Below, piece after piece: positions 5,702-13,733 of a stretch of DNA of 14,431 nt; positions within the stretch are counted from its first letter, which is position 1, and each line of letters starts with the position of its first letter. The notes beneath the pieces were generated by a model. The model made no database searches and was not told where the DNA came from. It worked only from the letters and a program-made list of their open reading frames with translations. The position numbers and the translations under genes were made by a program. Source of the DNA: an uncultured Clostridia bacterium (GTDB taxonomy: Bacteria; Bacillota_A; Clostridia; Christensenellales; CAG-138); the NCBI GenBank assembly GCA_946623765.1, contig CAMORL010000030.1, positions 1-14,431 on the forward strand, written 5' to 3'.

Positions 5702-6682
5702 ATGCAGTTTGTCGCAGTTACCGACACATCCGGCAATCTTCCGAGCAGCCTTGCACGGGAGCACGATCTGAAAATGATTCCGTTCGCTTACTTCGTCAAC
5801 GGCGAACGTTTTACCTGCCTTGACACCGCGTCCTTTGACGGAGACGCGTTTTATTCGATGCTGAAGACCACCGAGGTCAAGACGACGCAGATCAATCCGC
5901 AGGAGTATGCGGACTTCTTCGAGCCGTTTCTGAAAGACGGCAGGGACGTCGTTTACGTCGCCATGTCCTCCGGCATCTCCGGTTCCTGCCAGTCGGCGAC
6001 GATCGGCGCGGAGATGCTCCGCGAAACCTATCCCGACCGCGTGATCGAGATCGTCGACACGCGCGGCGCTTCGCTCGGCGAAGGACTTGTGGCGGTTGAA
6101 GCGGCGCGTCTGCGTGATCGCGGTCTTTGCGCGGCGGAAGCGGCAAAGCGTCTGCGCCTGCTGTCCGAGCGCATGTTCAACGTCTTTACGGTCAACGATC
6201 TGATGTTCCTGCGCCGCGGCGGAAGGCTCAGCAACCTTTCCGCGATCGTCGGAACCGTGCTCGGGATCAAGCCGATTCTGAAGGGCGGCGAGGACGGACA
6301 GATCTCCGCGTTCGACACGGTGAGAAGCCGCAAGCGCTCGGTGAAAGCGCTCGCGTCGCAGTACGAAAAATACGTCGTCAATGCCGAGTCCCAGACGATC
6401 GGCATTGCGCACGCCGCGTGCCGCGAGGACGCCGACATGCTGATCGATCTCATCAAAAACGGCGAGCATCCTCCGAAGGACATTCTGCTCGTCGACTACG
6501 AGCCGGTCACCGGTTCCCACGTCGGACCCGGCGCGCTCGCGCTGTTCTTTGAAAGCTGCGAGGGCGTCCGCGCCGTCAAGGGGCTGGACAGCATTCCGGA
6601 CAAGGCAAAGGCGTTTCTGGAAGCCGCCCGCGCCCGGATCGCCTCGAAGCAGAAGCATTCCTGCGATCCCGCGCACGTCTGA
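5702..6682 (+). CDS. DegV family fatty-acid-binding protein (FakB-like)
   Basis: DegV/FakB proteins bind a fatty acid and present it to the kinase FakA, which makes acyl-phosphate for phospholipid synthesis. The 326-residue product shows the family pattern: VTDTSGNLP (6-14), TTQINP (61-66), SSGISGSCQSA (89-99), VDTRGASLGEG (118-128), FLRRGGRLS (169-177) and HVGPGALA (273-280). Length is slightly above the usual 280-290 because of a C-terminal tail. The ATG at 5702 has GGAGG at 5690-5694. It is a single-gene unit with its own promoter and terminator. A stand-alone FakA-like domain is encoded at 13734-13985, but no FakA kinase lies within the window. Confidence 0.93.
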   Translation: MQFVAVTDTSGNLPSSLAREHDLKMIPFAYFVNGERFTCLDTASFDGDAFYSMLKTTEVKTTQINPQEYADFFEPFLKDGRDVVYVAMSSGISGSCQSATIGAEMLRETYPDRVIEIVDTRGASLGEGLVAVEAARLRDRGLCAAEAAKRLRLLSERMFNVFTVNDLMFLRRGGRLSNLSAIVGTVLGIKPILKGGEDGQISAFDTVRSRKRSVKALASQYEKYVVNAESQTIGIAHAACREDADMLIDLIKNGEHPPKDILLVDYEPVTGSHVGPGALALFFESCEGVRAVKGLDSIPDKAKAFLEAARARIASKQKHSCDPAHV

Positions 6683-6696
6683 GTTTTTCCAAACCG

Positions 6697-6724
6697 GAGC
6701 TGCAGAACATGCAGCTCTTTTTTT
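6697..6724 (+). terminator. Rho-independent terminator of degV
   Basis: GAGCTGCA (6697-6704) pairs with TGCAGCTC (6710-6717) around a 5-base loop, followed directly by seven T. It lies 14 bases after the degV stop codon. Confidence 0.9.
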
Positions 6725-6773
6725 GTTTCGGCGACGTTCCGTCCGGTTCGCCGACGCGTTCCCTTCGTTCGAC

Positions 6774-6803
6774 AAAAATAAAACGGACGGGGCTGCCCGT
6801 CCG
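6774..6803 (-). terminator. Rho-independent terminator of the propeller-radA-nudix operon
   Basis: Read on the minus strand, CGGACGGG (6803-6796) pairs with CCCGTCCG (6791-6784) around a 4-base loop and is followed by TTTTATTTTT (6783-6774). It lies 12 bases beyond the NUDIX gene stop codon. Confidence 0.9.
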
Positions 6804-6815
6804 GTGTGCGGCGTT

Positions 6816-7325
6816 TTATCGCGCGCCTTCCTTTTGCAGAAGCTCCAGCACGCGGGCTTCGCGCTCCGCCATGCTTGCGTGGATATAGGGAAGTCCGGTC
6901 CGCCGGTTTGCGGAAATCGCGTCGGACGGCGTTACGTAAGCGAGCGTAAAGCCTTCCTCGCGCTCCGCGGCGTCCGGCTGCGCTTCCCCGCCGCCGCACG
7001 CCGAGCACAGGTAATAGAAATTCTCCTGGTCGAAGATACGGCAGCCGTCCGTGCTTAACAGAATGCGGCGCACCGACCCGTACGGACGGATGGAAGCCGG
7101 ATCGACGATGAGCCCGGTTTCCTCGCGCACTTCCCGCACAAGGGTCTGCTCCTGCGTTTCGTTTCCTTCCATCCCGCCGCCGGGAAACTTGTAATATCCG
7201 TATTTTGCGACGTATGCCATGGCGATCCGGTCTCCGCAAAACAGTACCGCGCGCACCGAGGGGCGGTACACGCGCGGCAAAGCGGGATCGTAATTCTGTT
7301 GATCCATGGTAAACAGCGTACGCAT
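6816..7325 (-). CDS. NUDIX hydrolase
   Basis: NUDIX enzymes hydrolyse a nucleoside diphosphate linked to another moiety; the substrate here is unknown. The 169-residue protein has a perfect NUDIX box, G50-x5-E56-x7-REVREETGL (64-72), including the metal-binding glutamates, preceded by YYKFPGGG. The start is taken as the ATG at 7325, which shares its A with the radA stop codon (TGATG), implying translational coupling. A second ATG at 7307 (MDQQNYD) has no Shine-Dalgarno site and is possible but less likely. It is the last gene of the radA operon; linkage to a repair protein could mean nucleotide-pool sanitising, but this is only inference. Confidence 0.9.
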   Translation of the reverse strand: MRTLFTMDQQNYDPALPRVYRPSVRAVLFCGDRIAMAYVAKYGYYKFPGGGMEGNETQEQTLVREVREETGLIVDPASIRPYGSVRRILLSTDGCRIFDQENFYYLCSACGGGEAQPDAAEREEGFTLAYVTPSDAISANRRTGLPYIHASMAEREARVLELLQKEGAR

Positions 7326-8656
7326 CAGTCCATAAACAGCGCGCGGATGGCTTCCGAAATGTCCGAGACGCGGACAAGACGGCATGCATGCTCGCTCACC
7401 TTGCTGCGCGCGGGAACGAGCACGGTCGTATAGCCGAGGCGTACCGCTTCCCTGACGCGCGTATCGATCTGCGCCGTCGGACGGATCTCGCCGGTCAGAC
7501 CTACCTCTCCGATCAGCACCGTCTTTTCGGGCAGAGGTTTTTCCAGGATCGAGGACGCGACGCACATCGCGGTCGCAAGATCCGCGCCGCGGTCGACGAT
7601 GCGCAGGCTCCCCGCTACGTCGCAGTAGACGTCCTTATCCGACACGCGAAGCCGCGCCTTGCGTTCCAGCACGGCAAGAATCACATTGAGCCGGTTCACA
7701 TCGAGCCCGACGGCGGTGCGGCGCGGGCTTTGGAATGCGGAGGGGCACAGCAGCGACTGGATCTCGCAGAGCAGCGGACGCGAGCCTTCGAGCACGCAGG
7801 TGATCGCCGTCCCCGCGACGTTCCGTCCCGAAACGAACAGCGCGGCAGGATCCTTCACCTCGCGCATGCCGGTTCCGCACATCTCAAACACGCCGAGCTC
7901 GTCGGTCGAGCCGAAGCGGTTTTTGACCGCACGCAGCAGCCGGAGTCCCTCGTGCCGATCGCCTTCGAAGTACAGCACCGTATCGACAATGTGCTCGAGC
8001 ACGCGCGGACCCGCAATCGCGCCGTCCTTGGTGACGTGCCCGACGATCCATACGACCGTGCCGGTGTCCTTGGCAAACCGCGTAAACAGCGCCGTCGCCG
8101 CCCGCACCTGTGAAATGCTGCCCGCCGCGCTTTCGGCGGCTTCGGATTCCATCGTCTGGATCGAGTCGACGATCATCATCTGCGCCTTCGTTTCCTTCGC
8201 GCGCTCGATCGCCTCCTCCGCGGAGGTTTCGGTGTACAGAAAGAGGTTCTCGCCCTTAACGTTCAGCCGGTCGGCACGGAGCTTGATCTGCGAATTGCTC
8301 TCCTCGCCGGAGACATAGAGCACCGGACCGGCGGCGGAAAGGTTGTCCGCCGCTTCGAGCAGAAGCGTCGATTTGCCGATGCCGGGGTCGCCGCCCAAAA
8401 GCACGACCATGCCCTTCACAAGCCCGCCGCCGAGCACGCGATCGAGCTCGCCGATGCCGGTGGAGATGCGCGTCTGCGCCTCCGCGCGGACGTTCTGCAG
8501 CGGAACCGCCCGCGTCCCGCCTGCGCCCGCAGGTCGCGCAAGCACGCGCTCCTGTTCGACGAGCGTGTTCCAGCTTCCGCAGCCCGGGCATTTTCCCATC
8601 CAGCGCGGCGTTTCGTAACCGCATTCTCCGCAGACGTACAGGGTCTTTTCTTTCAT
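7325..8656 (-). CDS. radA: DNA repair protein RadA (Sms)
   Basis: RadA is a RecA-like, DnaB-like ATPase that promotes branch migration and processing of recombination intermediates. All landmarks are present in the 443 residues: a C4 zinc finger (C9, C12, C23, C26), Walker A GDPGIGKST (89-97), Walker B MMIVDS (160-165), the RadA signature KNRFGSTDE (245-253), and a C-terminal Lon-like domain from about 295 to the end (LDVNRLNVILAVLE, GEVGLTGEIR). Length is close to the usual 450-460. The ATG at 8656 has GGAG six bases upstream, within the end of the preceding gene, which stops one base before it. NUDIX follows by a TGATG overlap. Confidence 0.97.
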   Translation of the reverse strand: MKEKTLYVCGECGYETPRWMGKCPGCGSWNTLVEQERVLARPAGAGGTRAVPLQNVRAEAQTRISTGIGELDRVLGGGLVKGMVVLLGGDPGIGKSTLLLEAADNLSAAGPVLYVSGEESNSQIKLRADRLNVKGENLFLYTETSAEEAIERAKETKAQMMIVDSIQTMESEAAESAAGSISQVRAATALFTRFAKDTGTVVWIVGHVTKDGAIAGPRVLEHIVDTVLYFEGDRHEGLRLLRAVKNRFGSTDELGVFEMCGTGMREVKDPAALFVSGRNVAGTAITCVLEGSRPLLCEIQSLLCPSAFQSPRRTAVGLDVNRLNVILAVLERKARLRVSDKDVYCDVAGSLRIVDRGADLATAMCVASSILEKPLPEKTVLIGEVGLTGEIRPTAQIDTRVREAVRLGYTTVLVPARSKVSEHACRLVRVSDISEAIRALFMD

Positions 8657-8657
8657 A

Positions 8658-9833
8658 TTATTCTCCGACCGTCATGATTTCCATAATGTCCTTGTCGCGC
8701 CAGGTCACGTCCATCCATACGATTGCGTCGCCGCCCGCCGCCAGAAGCATGGCGGTCTCGTCGCTGCGCGTCGTGCAGAACGTGGTGCCGTCGGCATAGA
8801 AATACACGTAGTTTTTATCGAACCGCGAATACGCGATAAAGCCGCTGCCGAGCGAAAAGTCGACCGCGCCGGTCACGACTTCGACGGTTTTTTCGCCGTC
8901 GTACCACAGGATATGCCCGTCCTTTGCGTGATCCGAATCGAGGAACGCGATCCCGTCCGCGTTCATCTGCGGGTCGTGCACGTAGGCTGCGTCGACGGGA
9001 ACCGCTTCGCTCCTGCCGGTCGAAAGATCCAGCTTCAAGAGCGCGCCGTCCGGCGAAACGTACAGCAGCGTGTTTTCAAAGGCAAAGGGGCGGGACAGCG
9101 CATAGGGCGAGGCGTCGAAGATCGCAAGGGTCGCGCTTTCCCCGGTATTGAGGTCGACTGCGAAGAGCTTGTCGCGCGTTGCGCCGGTGCGCTCGATCCA
9201 GAACGCCGTGTCGCCGGAAATCACCGGCTTCGGCAGTCCGGTATGCACGGTTTTCAGCGCGCGTACCTCGCCGGTCGCGCGGTTGTACGCCGCCATGCGT
9301 CCGCCGCCGTTTGCCGCCGCGTCGAGATAGACGATCCAGCGGTCGTTTACCGCCGGGAAGCGGATGCTCTTGTATTCCAGCGGAAGCGGCAGATAGGTGT
9401 GCGTGTTCGTCTTGATGTCATAGAACAGCATCCGCACAAACGCCGCGGTGCCGTCCTGCGTGTAGTTGCCGACGACGGCGATCATCTTGCCGTCCGATAC
9501 GGAAACGTCCGCCGTGTACTGATACTCCGGGATGACGATCTCGGTCTGCATCGACTTGAGATCGGCGCGGTACAGCGCGTGATCGGGGTACGGATCGTGC
9601 GTCGGCTCCGGCGTCGGGTCGGGCGTAGGCAAAGGCGTGGCTTCCGGTTTCTGACAGGAGTACGCGCCGTTGCCGAGGTTTTTGTAAAACGGAACGGCGA
9701 ATTTCCAGACCGCCCAGCCAAGCACGGCAAAAAAGCCCAGAACGAGCAGCAGCTCAAGCCAGGGCAAAACGCGGAACCGCATCAGATGCTTTCCGAGCTT
9801 GGTTGTGGACCGGTACCGTTTTTCATGCTTCAT
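8658..9833 (-). CDS. Single-pass membrane protein with extracytoplasmic beta-propeller
   Basis: The 391-residue protein has a basic cytoplasmic N-terminus (1-22), one transmembrane helix (about 24-47), a proline/threonine-rich linker (62-84) and then a repetitive all-beta region. I count seven blade-like repeats of the form 'I/F-A-x-Y/W ... D/Y-x-x-T-G-E' at about 114-145, 164-193, 207-236, 253-279, 293-320, 330-356 and 368-391, which would close a seven-bladed propeller outside the membrane. No catalytic residues are evident; it resembles TolB-like or DUF5050-like sensor domains, but I cannot assign a family. It is the first gene of the operon with radA and nudix, one base from radA. The ATG at 9833 lacks a Shine-Dalgarno site; see the promoter entry. 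Confidence 0.8.
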   Translation of the reverse strand: MKHEKRYRSTTKLGKHLMRFRVLPWLELLLVLGFFAVLGWAVWKFAVPFYKNLGNGAYSCQKPEATPLPTPDPTPEPTHDPYPDHALYRADLKSMQTEIVIPEYQYTADVSVSDGKMIAVVGNYTQDGTAAFVRMLFYDIKTNTHTYLPLPLEYKSIRFPAVNDRWIVYLDAAANGGGRMAAYNRATGEVRALKTVHTGLPKPVISGDTAFWIERTGATRDKLFAVDLNTGESATLAIFDASPYALSRPFAFENTLLYVSPDGALLKLDLSTGRSEAVPVDAAYVHDPQMNADGIAFLDSDHAKDGHILWYDGEKTVEVVTGAVDFSLGSGFIAYSRFDKNYVYFYADGTTFCTTRSDETAMLLAAGGDAIVWMDVTWRDKDIMEIMTVGE

Positions 9834-9839
9834 ACCGCT

Positions 9840-9868
9840 ATTTTACACGGTTTTGGGCTGACGGTCAA
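9840..9868 (-). promoter_or_regulatory. Sigma-A-type promoter predicting a leaderless mRNA for the radA operon
   Basis: On the minus strand TTGACC (9868-9863), a 17-base spacer and TAAAAT (9845-9840) match sigma-A consensus at five of six positions each. Exactly 6 bases separate the -10 box from the ATG at 9833, the same geometry as the promoter at 1037-1065, so the transcript should start at or next to the start codon. Confidence 0.65.
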
Positions 9869-9993
9869 TCGGTCGGCAAAAGTATTGCCGTTGCTTTTAT
9901 GAAATTCTTTTTTCAAAATTCAACCGTTTTATAAAACCAAACCGTGCGGGCGCTTGTCCTATTGTACGAAAAAAACAAACGGAGGCAGCAGTC

Positions 9994-10506
9994 ATGAATC
10001 AAACAGGCTTTATCATCTTCGGAGCGTTCGTCCTATTGATATGGGGGGTCGCGCTCGTATTTCGCCTCTGCGCAGGCTCTAAAAGCGAATCCGCCGTGTC
10101 CGATGCGAAAACGTGTCTGCAAAGCTATGAAACGTACACCGCCCGCGTTCAAGCGCTGAACGGGATCTTCCGCAGCATTCTGAACGGCACCGCGTCCCCG
10201 CAGGACAGACGCAAACTCCGTGCGTACGCCGACGAATACGTCGCGCTGTCCCGGGAATACGGGAAGCGACGCGAAGAACTGCGCAAGCAGCTCAGCAACG
10301 CGGATAAAGCGCTGGAGGACCTGCGGCTCGCGCAGAACGTCACCGGCGGCGCGAACGATCTCGGCGCGATCCCGTACTATGTACGCGCGCATTCCTTCAA
10401 CAATCTGGTCCACCGGATCAACAGCGAACCGGCCGACGGTCCCTTTGACGCCGAGCTGTTCCGGAGCATCTGCCAATACATGAAACATCAATCCGCTGCC
10501 GCATAA
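9994..10506 (+). CDS. Single-pass membrane protein of unknown function
   Basis: The 170-residue product has an N-terminal transmembrane helix (about 5-26) followed by a charged, mainly helical domain. Residues 66-115 are rich in Arg, Lys and Glu with heptad-like spacing, suggesting coiled coil, and the end contains RAHSFNNLVHRINSEP (131-146). The layout (short N-terminus, one helix, helical soluble domain) is faintly LemA-like, but I cannot show the family motifs and do not claim it. The ATG at 9994 has GGAGG at 9981-9985. No convincing promoter was found upstream beyond a lone TATAAA at 9930-9935. The next gene follows after 19 bases and is probably cotranscribed. Confidence 0.72.
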   Translation: MNQTGFIIFGAFVLLIWGVALVFRLCAGSKSESAVSDAKTCLQSYETYTARVQALNGIFRSILNGTASPQDRRKLRAYADEYVALSREYGKRREELRKQLSNADKALEDLRLAQNVTGGANDLGAIPYYVRAHSFNNLVHRINSEPADGPFDAELFRSICQYMKHQSAAA

Positions 10507-10525
10507 ACAGAAGGAGTAAATCATT

Positions 10526-10873
10526 ATGAAACACCGAATCTTTTCCGCTTCCGTCGTCCTCCTGATCACCGTCCTTCTTCTCGGCGCGATCGGATGCTCG
10601 AACGCTTTGCCGCTGTCCGTCCAAAGATCATTTGAAACCATGCGCGAACATGCCGACGAACAAACGATCCTGATCACAGAACCGTCCTTTGACGACAATC
10701 CGGTCTTTGAGGAACCTGCCGAGGTTCCGGTCTATGAACCGCAGCACGTCGTCTGTCCGCAGTGCGGAGGAACCGGCATGTTTTATAATCCGTGTCTGTA
10801 CTTCGACGGCACGACCATGCAGGGCGGCTATACCGCCTGCCCGCAATGCGGCGGGTCCGGATGGCTGCATTGA
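10526..10873 (+). CDS. Probable lipoprotein with a DnaJ-type CxxCGGxG motif pair
   Basis: This 115-residue protein begins with a signal segment (about 5-23) ending in LLLGAIGC, a plausible though imperfect lipobox (alanine rather than leucine at -3) with C24 as the lipidation site. An acidic, proline-containing linker (about 41-73) leads to two DnaJ-like zinc-binding motifs, CPQCGGTG (77-84) and CPQCGGSG (105-112), 20 residues apart, which together could hold one zinc ion through four cysteines. The protein ends two residues later. DnaJ itself has four such motifs and is cytoplasmic; here only the zinc module is kept and appears to be exported. AAGGAG at 10511-10516 supports the ATG at 10526. 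It is the second gene of the pair starting at 9994. Confidence 0.75.
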   Translation: MKHRIFSASVVLLITVLLLGAIGCSNALPLSVQRSFETMREHADEQTILITEPSFDDNPVFEEPAEVPVYEPQHVVCPQCGGTGMFYNPCLYFDGTTMQGGYTACPQCGGSGWLH

Positions 10874-10902
10874 ATTCCCTTTGACTTTATCCCCCGCAGC
10901 AT

Positions 10903-10918
10903 GTCCGTTTTTTCGGAC
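10903..10918. terminator. Small hairpin after the zinc-motif lipoprotein, weak terminator at best
   Basis: GTCCG and CGGAC pair around a loop of six T, 30 bases after the stop codon at 10873. The stem is short and there is no proper U-tract after it, so read-through to the next gene is possible. Confidence 0.25.
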
Positions 10919-11009
10919 GCTCGTTTCCTTATGATGGATTCAGAAAAAACAAAGTTGCCCCTTTCCGCGGTCTGAAGCCGGAAAACGGGCAGAATCGAAA
11001 GGAGTCGTT

Positions 11010-13490
11010 ATGAAAAAAACTGTTGCATGGATCCTCTGTATCCTGATGATACTCGCATTTGTTCCCGAAGCGTTTGCGGACGGGACCGTCCTTCCCGCGC
11101 CGGACGCGCTCGCCGACGATACCGTTCTTGTCGGCATTCAGGGCACGTTTTCCGAAAACTGCGAGGAAATCCTGAAAGAACTCAACCGCATCCGCTATCA
11201 GGCTTGCTACTACGGTGATCCCGACCCTCGCAACCGGGAGCGCAATCTCGCTCTCGCCGATCTGTCCGGCGGCGAAAATCCCTCCGACGAAGTGCTGATG
11301 CAGGCGAACGGCGACTACGTCCCTGCGCAGTGGGATTCCGATCTCCAGCGCATCGCGGAAATCCGTGCGGTGGAAATGAGCGTCAGCTTCAGCCACACGC
11401 GTCCGAACGGCAAAAGCTGCTTCTCCCTGCAGATCAACGGAACCGGCAGCTATAACGAATGTCTCGCCTACACGAACGACGCGATCAATTCGCTGTATAT
11501 GTATCTCGGCGAACGGCAGCGCTGGGTGGAAGGCAGCGAGGGCGTAACCGGTCACTATACCGCAATGATCTCACCCTCCATTCTGTATTACGGCATCGCG
11601 GGATTCCGCGACCTGTCCGGATACGGCGGCGGCGCAGCCCTTGAGGCAAGTTCCCGGCTCGGCGGCAGCACGACGCCGATCGCGCGCAGCGGAAACTATA
11701 CGCAGATCGTTGAGCTTAAGACCGAATTTATCGACGGCGCAAAGATCAACGGCGAAGAAGCAATGCAGGTGAACGATACGCAGACGCTTCAGATGCTTCT
11801 GCAGTACGGAAGCTACCGTACCTATCTCCCGTACGAACCCGTCACGTGGGAGAGTTCCGATCCCGGCGTCCTCACGGTTGACGGAAACGGCACGGTTACC
11901 GCGCTGAAAAGCGGCACGGCCACGATCTCTGCGACCTTTGCCGAACAGACCGCGGCGCTGGAGATTACGGTGACCTCCTCGGGCGGCGAAGAACCGTCCG
12001 AAGAACGCGCCGGTCAATGCGGCGACAACGTTTTCTGGAAGCTCGACGGCGGCGTCCTGACCATCTACGGCGAAGGTCCGACGTGGGCTTACGCGGAAAA
12101 AGATCCCGCTTTCTATCGTTTTGAAAGCGAGATCCGGGAAATCGTATTCGAGGACGGCGTCACCTCCGTCAACGCATACCTCCTGTACGGTCTGAACCAT
12201 GCGAAACGGCTGCATCTTTCCGCGACGGTCGGATCCTATGAAACCGGAAACGGAGGGCTGATCGGTCTCGAAACGATCACCGTCGCCCCGGAGAACACGC
12301 ATTTCATCGTGATCGACAACGTCCTGTATTCCGAGAACATGCAGTTCCTGTTTCTGTACGCGTCTCAGAAGACCGATGTCGAATTCCGCGTACCGGACGG
12401 CGTCGTACGGATTCTTGAGGCAGCGGTCTCAAGCAACAGCCTCCGTACGGTCGTTCTGCCCCAAAGCCTGAAGGTGCTGGAGCAGACCGCGTTTCAGGGC
12501 GAAAACCTGACGGACGTGTATGCTCGCGGGCTTTCCCCCGAATGCAACGTAGGAAGCTATGTATTCGGTCCTTCGGAGACGATCACGGTCCATTATCCCG
12601 AATGGCTGAAGGATTCCTGGGCGCCGAACGGCGAAACGACGTGGGATATTTACCGTCTTGTGCCGTATTTCTCCCCGGTATACAGCGCAGTTCCGGACGA
12701 CCGCGACGTGATGTTCAAGGGCGAAACGCCGTACGTGGTCTATAACGGCAAGGCGCAGACCCCGCGCGTTGTCGTACACGGCGCCGACGGCAGCATCACC
12801 GCGGAAGATCTCTATACCGTGACTTACCGCGACAACAAAAACCCCGGCACCGGCTACATCGACGTTCAGTGGAAGGAAGGCGGTCCGACCCTTACCGTAT
12901 TCTTCAAGATCTACCTGCCCGGAACGTCGGAAATGTATGTCGAAAACCGTGCGGACGGCGTCAGGATCACCTGGCAGCCGGTCGAAGGTGCAAAGGGCTA
13001 CGTCATCTATCGGCGCGCGTGGAACCTGACGAGCAGCGGCTGGACCGGATTCAAGCGCTGGAACAACACAACCGACACCGCCTGGACGGATACCAAGGTC
13101 TATGCCGGCACACGCTATCAGTACGGCATCAAGGCGTATTTCACCGATCCGACGGACAGCTATAACCTCGGCTTTGTCGGCCCCCTCAAGACGACCGTGC
13201 GCATCACCAGCCGCACGCTCCTCGGCGTCGATCCCGGAGACAAGGAGATGACGGTCCGCTGGTCCGGTTCCAGATACTTCACCGGCTATCAGATCCGTTA
13301 TTCGACCGATCCGAGTTTCAAACCCGTCGCCGTCAGTTTCAAGGTAGCGCGCCCCGACGCCTACCGGAGCACGATCAAAAACCTCGTTTCCGGCACAACC
13401 TACTACGTGCAGATCCGTTCGTATCACGAATTCGAAGGCATGACGTACTACGGCGAATGGTCCGACGCGCTCTCCTGCAAAATCAAGTAA
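11010..13490 (+). CDS. Large secreted mosaic protein: CAP, Ig-like, leucine-rich and Fn3-like regions
   Basis: The 826-residue product has a clear signal peptide with cleavage after AFA (21-23). A CAP/SCP-like domain spans about 55-200, with FSHTRPNGKSCF (127-138), E150 and GHYTAMISPS (181-190) at the family's conserved His/Glu/His positions. A bacterial Ig-like (Big_2) domain follows at about 250-322 (WESSDPGVLTVDGNG, GTATISA). Residues 337-545 look like BspA-type LRR_5 repeats (FEDGVTSV, LRTVVLPQSLKVLEQTAF). About 560-636 resembles another Ig-like module (YNGKAQTPRVVV, YTVTYRDN), and two Fn3-like domains occupy about 640-735 and 738-826. No sortase motif, SLH domain or C-terminal membrane helix is seen, so it is probably released or held non-covalently. 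AAAGGAG at 10998-11004 fixes the start. A role in adhesion or envelope interaction is inference. Confidence 0.88.
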   Translation: MKKTVAWILCILMILAFVPEAFADGTVLPAPDALADDTVLVGIQGTFSENCEEILKELNRIRYQACYYGDPDPRNRERNLALADLSGGENPSDEVLMQANGDYVPAQWDSDLQRIAEIRAVEMSVSFSHTRPNGKSCFSLQINGTGSYNECLAYTNDAINSLYMYLGERQRWVEGSEGVTGHYTAMISPSILYYGIAGFRDLSGYGGGAALEASSRLGGSTTPIARSGNYTQIVELKTEFIDGAKINGEEAMQVNDTQTLQMLLQYGSYRTYLPYEPVTWESSDPGVLTVDGNGTVTALKSGTATISATFAEQTAALEITVTSSGGEEPSEERAGQCGDNVFWKLDGGVLTIYGEGPTWAYAEKDPAFYRFESEIREIVFEDGVTSVNAYLLYGLNHAKRLHLSATVGSYETGNGGLIGLETITVAPENTHFIVIDNVLYSENMQFLFLYASQKTDVEFRVPDGVVRILEAAVSSNSLRTVVLPQSLKVLEQTAFQGENLTDVYARGLSPECNVGSYVFGPSETITVHYPEWLKDSWAPNGETTWDIYRLVPYFSPVYSAVPDDRDVMFKGETPYVVYNGKAQTPRVVVHGADGSITAEDLYTVTYRDNKNPGTGYIDVQWKEGGPTLTVFFKIYLPGTSEMYVENRADGVRITWQPVEGAKGYVIYRRAWNLTSSGWTGFKRWNNTTDTAWTDTKVYAGTRYQYGIKAYFTDPTDSYNLGFVGPLKTTVRITSRTLLGVDPGDKEMTVRWSGSRYFTGYQIRYSTDPSFKPVAVSFKVARPDAYRSTIKNLVSGTTYYVQIRSYHEFEGMTYYGEWSDALSCKIK

Positions 13491-13577
13491 GGCGGGAAAT
13501 CCCTCGCCCGCCCGACTCTGTGCGACAGCTGCCGCGCACACCTTCCCGACCTTTTCCCTGCGGCGGCTCCGCAAAAC

Positions 13578-13613
13578 AAGACCTTCGGTTCCCCCGATCC
13601 GGAGGTCTTTTTT
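13578..13613 (+). terminator. Rho-independent terminator of the large secreted protein gene
   Basis: AAGACCTTCGG (13578-13588) pairs with CCGGAGGTCTT (13599-13609), with one G-U pair, around a 10-base loop; the T run extends to 13613. It lies about 90 bases after the stop codon. Confidence 0.85.
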
Positions 13614-13675
13614 CTTCCACCATATCCCATTTTCGGTACATCCTTCTTGGACAGAGCGAGCGCATATACGAAAAC

Positions 13676-13703
13676 AGCCTGTCCCGATTTTAGGACAGGC
13701 TTT
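13676..13703. terminator. Bidirectional terminator, mainly for the FakA-like gene
   Basis: AGCCTGTCC (13676-13684) pairs perfectly with GGACAGGCT (13693-13701) around an 8-base loop. On the minus strand it is followed by GTTTTCG and lies about 30 bases beyond the stop codon of the gene at 13734-13985. Confidence 0.7.
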
Positions 13704-13733
13704 CCTGTTTTCGATTCTGATTGCCGAGCGTCC

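Noticed and set aside
5684..6775. 363-codon minus-strand open frame
   Set aside because: It is antisense to the DegV gene, runs across the degV terminator and has biased shadow composition.
8913..9902. 329-codon plus-strand open frame
   Set aside because: It is antisense to the propeller gene and crosses its promoter; Arg/Val-rich shadow without motifs.
9883..9935. Possible promoter for the gene at 9994
   Set aside because: TATAAA at 9930-9935 has no acceptable -35 box at 16-18 bases, and other pairings match only three or four bases.
10930..10935. TATGAT as a -10 box for the large secreted protein gene
   Set aside because: The -35 region is only a T run, so I did not list it, though a weak promoter here remains possible.
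12429..13574. 381-codon minus-strand open frame
   Set aside because: It is antisense to the large secreted protein, whose signal peptide and domains are clear; the reverse product has no recognisable motif and no good start site.
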